Source of the DNA: an uncultured Gemmiger sp. | GTDB taxonomy: Bacteria; Bacillota; Clostridia; Oscillospirales; Ruminococcaceae | Reading direction: 5' to 3' | DNA length: 37,918 nucleotides | Assembly: GCA_944388125.1 (NCBI GenBank) | Contig: CALXHO010000018.1 | Span: 1-37,918, forward strand | Shown: piece after piece, positions 32,396-37,918 of the stretch | How the letters are laid out: each line of letters starts with the position of its first letter | How positions within the stretch are numbered: the stretch's first letter is position 1 | The notes under the pieces: model-generated | Database searches by the model: none | What the model saw: only the letters and a program-made list of their open reading frames with translations | Told to the model about the DNA's origin: nothing | Program-made: the position numbers and the translations under genes

Positions 32396-33063
32396 TGGTA
32401 CAGCACAAAACCCCCGGTGACATCGAGCGCACCAGCATGGGCATCATTCTGGAGGAGCTGGCCGAACAGGGTCTGACCCCGCCCCCGGAACACCAGGCCG
32501 TCGTCTGCCGGGTGGTGCACGCCACGGCGGATTTCGACTATGCCCGGAACCTGGTCTTCACCCCCGACGCAGTGCAGAAGGGCATCGACGCTCTGCTGGC
32601 GGGGGCGCCCGTCATCACCGACACCAACATGGCCAAGGCGGGGGTCAGCCGACCCTGCCTGCAAAAGCTGGGGGGAGAGGCCCTCTGCTTCATGGCGGAT
32701 GCAGAGGTCGCCGCCGCCGCCCGGGAAAAGGGTACCACCCGGGCCGTGGCGGCGGTGGACAAGGCGGCAGCACAGTATCCCGGCGCGGTGCTGGCTTTCG
32801 GCAACGCCCCCACGGGTTTGCTGCGCCTGGCGGACTGGATTGAACAGGGCTACCGGCCCGCCCTGGTCATCGGGGCGCCGGTTGGCTTTGTCAATGTGGT
32901 GGAAAGCAAGGAGCACGCCCTGGAAGTCTGCCGCAAGGCGGGGGTGCCCGCCATCCTGGCCATGGGCCGCAAGGGGGGCAGCGGCGTGGCGGCAGCCATC
33001 TGCAACGCCCTGCTCTACACCGCCTGCGGCACCCTGGACCCCGCCGCCCGGGGCTGGAACTGA
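32395..33063 (+). CDS. cbiC: cobalt-precorrin-8 methylmutase
   Basis: A 222-residue methylmutase that moves the methyl group from C-11 to C-12, giving cobyrinate. The catalytic histidine is His42 in VVHATADFDYA. ITDTNMAKAGVS, AFGNAPTGLLRL, GAPVGFVNVVESKE and AMGRKGGSGVAAAICNALLY are typical. It ends the operon; a strong terminator starts 18 nt after the stop codon. Its place at the end, away from the other ring-modifying genes, is a matter of gene order only. Confidence 0.95.
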   Translation: MVQHKTPGDIERTSMGIILEELAEQGLTPPPEHQAVVCRVVHATADFDYARNLVFTPDAVQKGIDALLAGAPVITDTNMAKAGVSRPCLQKLGGEALCFMADAEVAAAAREKGTTRAVAAVDKAAAQYPGAVLAFGNAPTGLLRLADWIEQGYRPALVIGAPVGFVNVVESKEHALEVCRKAGVPAILAMGRKGGSGVAAAICNALLYTACGTLDPAARGWN

Positions 33064-33080
33064 ATCAAAAAAATACAAAT

Positions 33081-33130
33081 ACACCCCGGAACGGGCCGTA
33101 ACCGGCAAACCGTTCCGGGGTGTTGCTTTG
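33081..33130. terminator. bidirectional terminator ending the cobalamin operon
   Basis: ACACCCCGGAACGG (33081-33094) pairs with CCGTTCCGGGGTGT (33110-33123), with an inner GCCG/CGGC stem. The plus side is followed by TGCTTTG, the minus side by ATTTGTATTTTTTTG, so it serves cbiC and the convergent MATE gene. Confidence 0.88.
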
Positions 33131-33131
33131 T

Positions 33132-34466
33132 TCAGGAAAGGGATTCGGGCAGGGGCGGGGGCAGATGGCGGGCCCGGCGGTAGAGGACGGCGCCCGCCAC
33201 CGTGACGATGGCCTCGGTGACGGGGAAGGCGCACCAGACGCCGTCCAGCCCGAAAGCCGCCGCCAGGGCAAAGGCCATGGGCAGAATGATGGCAAAGCCC
33301 CGCAGCAGGGCGATGATCTGCCCCGGGACCGGCTGCTCGATGGAGGCAAAATACACCGACAGGATGATGTTGACTCCCGCAAAGGGGCAGCCGATGAAAT
33401 ACAGCCGCAGGCCCATTTCGGCGATCTGCTGCAGCTGAGCGTTGCCCTCGCTGTTGAAGAGAGTGGTCACCGGTCCTGCCCAGAGGAAGGTCATGGCATA
33501 GACCGCTGCGGCGATGACAACGGCGGTCACCAGGGCGTAGCGCAGGATGGCCCCCAGTTCCCGGCGGTGGCCGGAACCGTAGTGGCGGCTGAGCAGGGGC
33601 TGGATGCCCTGGGAGATGCCGGTGAAGATGGCGATGACCACTAGGGACAGGTTGGCGATGACGCCGTAGGCCGCCACCCCCACGCTGCCGCAGATGACGA
33701 GAAGAATGGCATTGAAGGCAATCATGACCACGCCGGAGGACAGCTCGGTGATGAGGGAGGGCACCCCCGCCGAGCAGATGCTCCCCAGCAGCCGTGCCCG
33801 GGGCCGTGACAAACGCAGATGAAAGCGGTTGCGCCTTTGCAGGCGGTAGGAGGACAGAATCCCCATGCTGATGACGGGGGCCACGCCGGTGGCCAGCGCC
33901 GCGCCGAAAATGCCCAGCCCCAAGGGGAAGATGAACACGTAGTCCAGTACTACGTTGGACAGGCTGCCCAGCACCATGGCGGCCATGGCCAGCTGGGGTG
34001 CGCCGTCGTTGCGGACGAAGCTGAGAAAGAGGTTATTGAACAAAAACATGGGGGAGAACAGCAAAAGAACCTGCAGATAGGTCCGGGTCATTTCAAACAC
34101 GGTGCCGTCGGCCCCCAGCAGCCGGGCCAGTGTGCCGGGCAGCAGCAGCCCGGCGGCAACAAAGACCGCCGCAAACCCCGCGGCCAGCAATACCGAGGAG
34201 GAAAAGGCGCGGTCGGCCTCCTCCGGCTCCCCCTGGTTCCGGCGGATGGAATACTTGGTCCCGCCGCCCATGCCCACCATCAGGCCGCTGCCGTTGATGA
34301 AGCTGTACACCGGGATGGCAAGGTTGAGGGCGGCCAGGCCGTCGGCCCCCATGCCCACCGAGATGAAGTAGGTGTCGGCCAGAATATAGCAGGACAGGCC
34401 GATCATGCCCAACACATTGAGCGACGCATAGCGTGCGAACTCCCGAAAACAGGACGGTTGTTTCAC
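33132..34466 (-). CDS. MATE family efflux transporter (copy 2, MepA-like)
   Basis: A 444-residue inner-membrane protein with about 12 helices. FARYASLNVLGMIGLSCYILADTYFIS and the second-half sequences GVPSLITELSSGVVMIAFN and GISQGIQPLLSRHYGSG match MepA-type multidrug exporters. It is clearly different from the MATE at 5043. The start is GTG at 34466, about 10 nt after GAGAGGGG; the ATG at 34473 is out of frame. A near-consensus promoter and a terminator-like hairpin precede it, so expression may be attenuated. It is convergent with the cobalamin operon and has no evident link to it, although corrinoid-related transport cannot be excluded. Confidence 0.92.
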   Translation of the reverse strand: MKQPSCFREFARYASLNVLGMIGLSCYILADTYFISVGMGADGLAALNLAIPVYSFINGSGLMVGMGGGTKYSIRRNQGEPEEADRAFSSSVLLAAGFAAVFVAAGLLLPGTLARLLGADGTVFEMTRTYLQVLLLFSPMFLFNNLFLSFVRNDGAPQLAMAAMVLGSLSNVVLDYVFIFPLGLGIFGAALATGVAPVISMGILSSYRLQRRNRFHLRLSRPRARLLGSICSAGVPSLITELSSGVVMIAFNAILLVICGSVGVAAYGVIANLSLVVIAIFTGISQGIQPLLSRHYGSGHRRELGAILRYALVTAVVIAAAVYAMTFLWAGPVTTLFNSEGNAQLQQIAEMGLRLYFIGCPFAGVNIILSVYFASIEQPVPGQIIALLRGFAIILPMAFALAAAFGLDGVWCAFPVTEAIVTVAGAVLYRRARHLPPPLPESLS

Positions 34467-34522
34467 AGGTCATACCCCTCTCTTTCCTGAACTGTCGTGA
34501 AACAGCATTGGCATGCCGCCGC

Positions 34523-34582
34523 ACAAAAAAACGCCTTATCCCTCTCTCTTCTAAAGGCCTGCGAGAGAGGGAAAAGGCGTTT
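34523..34582 (-). terminator. intrinsic terminator or attenuator in the leader of MATE copy 2
   Basis: On the minus strand a stem of about 18 bp (AAACGCC..TTCCCTCTCTC-type arm at 34582-34563 with GAGAGAGGGA..GGCGTTT at 34549-34529) is followed by TTTTTTT. It lies downstream of the promoter at 34612-34640 and upstream of the GTG start at 34466. It can also terminate the M32 peptidase transcript, whose stop codon is about 80 nt upstream. Confidence 0.85.
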
Positions 34583-34611
34583 GCCCGGCGGCAATTGATT
34601 TCGTTGCCACG

Positions 34612-34640
34612 ATTGTACCAGCCGGGATGAAAACTGTCAA
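34612..34640 (-). promoter_or_regulatory. near-consensus promoter for MATE copy 2
   Basis: On the minus strand TTGACA (34640-34635), a 17-nt spacer and TACAAT (34617-34612). The predicted transcript starts near 34605 and passes through the hairpin at 34582-34523 before reaching the coding sequence. Confidence 0.75.
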
Positions 34641-34662
34641 CCCCCGTCGGGGCGGCAAAAAA

Positions 34663-36153
34663 TTACAGAGAATACAATTCGGAATATTTTTTGGTTAAAT
34701 ACTCGATGTAATATTTCGGGTCAAAGTCCCCGCCGCACAGGCTGCGGATCAGCCAGGCGGGTTCCTTCATGCAGCCGTACTTCCACAGACGGTTGGTGAG
34801 GGCGGTTTTGAGCGGGGTCAGGTCGCCCTTGGCCAGCATGGCGTCGAAGTCCATCTCGGAGGAGAGGCTGGCCATGGCCTGGGCCGCGTAGGCGCTGCCC
34901 AAAGCGTAGCTGGGGAAGTAGCCGAACTCGCCCCAGGACCAGTGGATGTCCTGCAAAACGCCGTGGGCGTCGTCGGGCACATCCACGCCCAGGTATTCCT
35001 TGTACTTGGCGTTCCAGGCGGCGGGCAGCTCGGAGACGGACAGCTCCCCGTGGAAGAGGGCCTTCTCCAGCTCATAGCGGACCATGATGTGCAGGCCGTA
35101 GGTCAGCTCGTCGGCCTCGGTGCGGATGAGGCTGGGCTCCACCCGGCTGGCGGCGCGGTAGAATTCCTCCTCGCTCACGCCGGACAGCTGGCCCGGGAAG
35201 AGGGTGCGCAGCGTCGGCCAGATCAGGTGGACAAAGCCGTGGCTGCGGCCCACCATGTTCTCGAACAGACGGCTCTGGCTCTCGTGCAGGCCCATGGTGG
35301 AGCCCCCCGCCAGCACCGTGTAGTTGAGGGCGGGGTCGACGCTCAGCTCATACAGGGCATGGCCGCCCTCGTGTGCCACCGAGTAGAGGCTGGACAGCAC
35401 ATCCCGGGGCATGTAGTGGGTGGTGATGCGCACATCCTTGCTGTTGAAGCCGTTGGTGAAGGGATGTTCGCTCTCGGCCAGGGAGCAGTGGGCGGGGTCC
35501 AGACCCCACAGGGACATGATCTTGTAGGCCAGGGCGCGCTGGCCGTCGACGGGCCAGTCCTGGTCCAGGAAATCGGTGCGGATGGGGGAGCCGTGGTCGG
35601 CAATGGCCTTGAGCAGCGGCACAATGGCGGCCCGCAGCTGGGAGAAGAAGGCGTCGCAGCGCCCGATGGTCAGGCCGCGCTCAAACTGGTCCAGCAATAC
35701 CTCATAGGGATCGCGGTCGGGGTCGATCAGGGAAGCCTGACGGCGGCGGGCCGCGATGAGCCGTTCCAGATAGGGAGCAAACAGGGCAAAGTCGTTGCTG
35801 CGCTTGGCCTTGCCCCACACCGACACCGACTCCTGGGTCAGACGGGTGAAGGCGGCGTACTCGTCGGCGGGGATGGGGCGGATGCGATCCAGGCGGATGC
35901 GCAGCTCCCGCACCTCAGCCTCCTCCTGCTCGGTGTCGGCTTCGGCCTGGGCGGCGTCCAGCAGGGCGTCGGTGGAGGGCTGCACCAGCGTGTCAAACTG
36001 GGCGCGGCTCAGGATCTCCGCAGCCTCGGCCCGGCCCTCGGAACTCTCGGCGGGGGCGGCGGTGGCCTCGTCATAGGTCATGAGCCCCAGGGCATAATTA
36101 TAAGCGTAAAGATTGCGCTCCAGTGTGCGCAGTTCGGCAATGTGTTCTTTCAT
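34663..36153 (-). CDS. M32 family metallocarboxypeptidase (Taq/thermostable carboxypeptidase 1 type)
   Basis: A 496-residue, mostly helical, cytoplasmic zinc peptidase that removes C-terminal residues from peptides. The HEXXH zinc motif is HEGGH at 261-265 in VAHEGGHALYE. The family's MGLHESQSRLFENMVGRS (third zinc ligand Glu), DVRITTHYMPRD and GYFPSYALGSAYAAQ segments are all present, and the length is normal. The ATG at 36153 has AGGAG 9 nt upstream; longer in-frame extensions lack homology. The promoter at 36230-36258 is divergent from that of the glycosyltransferase gene. Confidence 0.94.
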   Translation of the reverse strand: MKEHIAELRTLERNLYAYNYALGLMTYDEATAAPAESSEGRAEAAEILSRAQFDTLVQPSTDALLDAAQAEADTEQEEAEVRELRIRLDRIRPIPADEYAAFTRLTQESVSVWGKAKRSNDFALFAPYLERLIAARRRQASLIDPDRDPYEVLLDQFERGLTIGRCDAFFSQLRAAIVPLLKAIADHGSPIRTDFLDQDWPVDGQRALAYKIMSLWGLDPAHCSLAESEHPFTNGFNSKDVRITTHYMPRDVLSSLYSVAHEGGHALYELSVDPALNYTVLAGGSTMGLHESQSRLFENMVGRSHGFVHLIWPTLRTLFPGQLSGVSEEEFYRAASRVEPSLIRTEADELTYGLHIMVRYELEKALFHGELSVSELPAAWNAKYKEYLGVDVPDDAHGVLQDIHWSWGEFGYFPSYALGSAYAAQAMASLSSEMDFDAMLAKGDLTPLKTALTNRLWKYGCMKEPAWLIRSLCGGDFDPKYYIEYLTKKYSELYSL

Positions 36154-36229
36154 ATGGTAAAACTCCTGTATGGCCGGCAGGTCCTGCTTGGGACGGCAGG
36201 ACTCCGCAGGGAAAAAGTCGAATAGCATC

Positions 36230-36258
36230 AGTATACCACGTTGTTTTTTTGGGAGCAA
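36230..36258 (-). promoter_or_regulatory. promoter for the M32 carboxypeptidase
   Basis: On the minus strand TTGCTC (36258-36253), a 17-nt spacer and TATACT (36235-36230), about 77 nt upstream of the start codon. It overlaps the divergent plus-strand promoter at 36241-36269. Confidence 0.6.
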
Positions 36259-36269
36259 TGCGATATGAT
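36241..36269 (+). promoter_or_regulatory. promoter for the EpsJ-like glycosyltransferase
   Basis: TTGTTT (36241-36246), a 17-nt spacer and TATGAT (36264-36269), 66 nt upstream of the start at 36336. Its -35 region physically overlaps the minus-strand promoter. Confidence 0.6.
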
Positions 36270-36335
36270 AGAAAAACAGAAGGAGAAGTTTGCTGCCGGA
36301 GGAGCTTCCGGCGGTTTTCGGGGAGGAGGAGCCCT

Positions 36336-37232
36336 ATGGCCCAGCAGCCGCTAGTCAGTGTGATCGTGCCGATCTACAATGCCAAAAACCATATTGCACG
36401 GTGCGTCGAGAGCATCCGCAAACAGAGCTATCCCAATCTGGAGATCCTGCTGGTGAACGACGGTTCCAAGGACGTCAGCCTGCAGGTGTGCGAGATGTAC
36501 GCCAAGGTGGACCCGCGCATCCTGCTGGTGGACAAACCCAACAGCGGCGTGGCGGCCACCCGCAACCTGGGACTGCGCCTGGCCCTGGGCAAGTATCTGC
36601 AGTTTGTGGATGCGGACGACACCCTCCAGCCCGACGCTACCCGCCTGATGGTGGAAAAGGCGGAACAGTATGACACCGATCTGGTCATCGCCCACTACAA
36701 CCGGGTCACGCCTCCGCCGGAAAAACCCAACCTGCCCAAGGCCATGCGGGACACCGCCTTTGCCGAAAAATTCGACGAGACCATGGAGCGGCTGCTGCCC
36801 TCCGACGAGCGGGTGCAGACCTTCGGCTTTCTGCCTGAGGGCTTCATGACCAAGGCGGAGTTTGCCAAAGGCCTCATGCAGGAGCCGGCCTCCTTTTACT
36901 ACGGCGTCATGTGGAACAAGCTCTACCGTGCCGACATCGTCCGGCAGCACGAGGACGTCATCTGCAGCGAGGAACTGAACTGGAGCGAGGACCTCTACTT
37001 CAACCTCAGCTTCATCCGCTACGCCCAGCGCTTCTACGCCCTGGCGGTGCCGGTGTACAACTACCTGCAGAACAAGGAGAGCATCTGCCACACCGGGCTC
37101 AATCCCATCAATGTGGTGACCACCCGGGCGTCGCTGTTCAAGTATTACAAGGAACTGTACGAGTCCATGGGCCTGTATGAGCAGTACAAGCCCCAGATCT
37201 ACAAGTATCTGGTCTCGATGGCGGAAAGCTGA
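36336..37232 (+). CDS. family 2 glycosyltransferase (EpsJ-like)
   Basis: A 298-residue soluble GT-A enzyme. LVSVIVPIYNAKNHIARCVES, ILLVNDGSKD, NSGVAATRNLGLRLALGKYLQFVDADD (with the metal-binding DAD) and a later WNKLYRADIV / WSEDLYFNL block define the group that builds cell-surface or exopolysaccharide chains. No transmembrane helix is evident. The ATG follows GGGAGGAGGA. It stands alone between its own promoter and terminator rather than in a polysaccharide operon, so the acceptor is unknown. It is unlike the membrane-anchored glycosyltransferase at 3933. Confidence 0.9.
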   Translation: MAQQPLVSVIVPIYNAKNHIARCVESIRKQSYPNLEILLVNDGSKDVSLQVCEMYAKVDPRILLVDKPNSGVAATRNLGLRLALGKYLQFVDADDTLQPDATRLMVEKAEQYDTDLVIAHYNRVTPPPEKPNLPKAMRDTAFAEKFDETMERLLPSDERVQTFGFLPEGFMTKAEFAKGLMQEPASFYYGVMWNKLYRADIVRQHEDVICSEELNWSEDLYFNLSFIRYAQRFYALAVPVYNYLQNKESICHTGLNPINVVTTRASLFKYYKELYESMGLYEQYKPQIYKYLVSMAES

Positions 37233-37260
37233 TTCCCCGCCCCTCACACCCGGCAAACAA

Positions 37261-37307
37261 ACCGCCCCGGCAGCCTGGAGTTTCAGGCAGCCGGGGCGGT
37301 ACTTTTT
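37261..37307. terminator. bidirectional Rho-independent terminator
   Basis: ACCGCCCCGGC (37261-37271) pairs with GCCGGGGCGGT (37290-37300), with an inner GCCTG/CAGGC stem. TTTTT follows on the plus side; the minus side shows TTTGTTTG. It separates the glycosyltransferase from the convergent aminopeptidase. Confidence 0.9.
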
Positions 37308-37330
37308 GTGTTATGCAGGGAAAAAGGCAA

Positions 37331-37918
37331 TCACCGGGCGATGGGCGCCGTCTTGGCGGCCAGCCAGCTGCGCTCGGCGTCGGTCAGGCGGGGAGAAAGC
37401 ACCTCGTAGACGTTCTTGTGATAGGCGTTGATCCAGTCGATCTCGCTGCGGGTCAGCTCGTCCACCAGCACGGGGGACAGGTCGATGGGCACAAAGGTCA
37501 TGGGCTCAAAGCCCAGCCAGCGGCCGTACTGGTTCTCACCCTTGTCCACGCAGACCAGCTCGTTCTCGATGCGGATACCCACCTCGTCGGTCTCATAGAC
37601 GCCGGGCTCGTCGGTGATGGTCATGCCGGGGCGGAAGATGACGGGGTTGTTGGGGCGCAGGCTCTGGGGGCCCTCATGGACGCTGGACATGAATCCCACA
37701 CTGTGGCCGGTGCCGCAGCGGTAGTTGATCTTGTGCTTCCACAGGGGGCCGCGGGCAAAGCTGTCCAGGGCAAAGCCGGTGCAGTAGTCCAGCCACACCG
37801 CCTGGGCAATGCCGATGTGGCTCTGCAGCGTCCAGGTGTAGTAGCGGCGCTCGTTGTCGGTGAGGGGGCCCACCGGATAGGTGCGGGTGATGTCGGTGGT
37901 GCCGCAGTCGTACTGACC
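37331..37918 (-). CDS. Xaa-Pro aminopeptidase, M24 family (partial, N-terminal part outside window)
   Basis: The last 195 residues and stop codon are present; the gene continues beyond the right edge. The fragment starts inside the metal site, GQYDCGTTDITRTYPVG (two Asp ligands), then shows GTGHSVGF (His ligand), TITDEPGVYE (Glu) and IRIENELV (Glu). This five-residue set is the dinuclear metal site of creatinase-fold M24 peptidases. The C-terminal tail (FVPIDLSPVLVDELTRSEIDWINAYH) is typical of three-domain, eukaryotic-like aminopeptidase P, which removes N-terminal residues before proline. Confidence 0.9.
   Translation of the reverse strand, partial: GQYDCGTTDITRTYPVGPLTDNERRYYTWTLQSHIGIAQAVWLDYCTGFALDSFARGPLWKHKINYRCGTGHSVGFMSSVHEGPQSLRPNNPVIFRPGMTITDEPGVYETDEVGIRIENELVCVDKGENQYGRWLGFEPMTFVPIDLSPVLVDELTRSEIDWINAYHKNVYEVLSPRLTDAERSWLAAKTAPIAR

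Noticed and set aside
34470-34514. A 14-codon leader peptide (MPMLFHDSSGKRGV) before MATE copy 2
   Set aside because: It has no ribosome-binding site, so it is mentioned only as a possibility within the attenuator finding and not listed as a gene.

Overview
The window looks like the chromosome of a high-GC, anaerobic, Gram-positive Firmicute, most likely an Oscillospiraceae/Ruminococcaceae gut bacterium of the Faecalibacterium-Gemmiger-Subdoligranulum kind. This is inferred from strong AGGAGG ribosome-binding sites, PPi-type phosphofructokinases, the oxygen-independent cobalamin pathway and the protein family mix. No rRNA or species marker is present to prove it. I see no tRNA, rRNA, CRISPR array, prophage or intact insertion sequence.

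Layout. 0-9 kb: mixed housekeeping genes. Two tandem PPi-type phosphofructokinase paralogues (the first cut by the window edge) and a Cof-type HAD phosphatase lie on the minus strand. A DUF1624 acyltransferase-like membrane protein, a membrane-anchored family 2 glycosyltransferase, a MATE exporter and a DUF1294 protein follow on the plus strand. Class II fructose-bisphosphate aldolase and an OGG1-type 8-oxoguanine glycosylase are on the minus strand. 8.8-9.4 kb: a divergent intergenic region with a dense cluster of DnaA-box-like nonamers. 9.4-16.2 kb: rlmB, a 1264-residue protein that looks like a catalytically dead P-type ATPase with a long disordered N-terminus, a lone transposase N-terminal domain, a putative metal exporter (ArsP_2-like) and araD.

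16.18-33.1 kb: a cobalamin riboswitch with an intrinsic terminator as expression platform, then 19 tightly packed plus-strand genes, many overlapping by 1-10 nt: cbiK, D, L, F, G, H, J, ET, A, cobT, cobU, cobS, a small CobU-like gene, cobC, cbiB, cobD, cbiP, cobO/btuR, cbiC. Together they cover the anaerobic route from sirohydrochlorin (cobalt insertion by CbiK) through corrin ring contraction and methylation, amidation, adenosylation, aminopropanol attachment and nucleotide loop assembly to adenosylcobalamin. A bidirectional terminator closes the operon. Cobalt uptake (cbiMNQO), the uroporphyrinogen-to-sirohydrochlorin steps, threonine kinase and lower-ligand synthesis are not in the window.

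33.1-37.9 kb: a second MATE exporter with a terminator-like hairpin between its promoter and start codon, an M32 carboxypeptidase divergent from an EpsJ-like glycosyltransferase, and the C-terminal part of an M24 Xaa-Pro aminopeptidase cut by the right edge.

The most unusual items are the pseudo-P-type ATPase with recurring T-x-x-F motifs, the DnaA-box cluster, the degenerate CobU-like protein inside the cobalamin operon, and the structured leaders of the two MATE genes.
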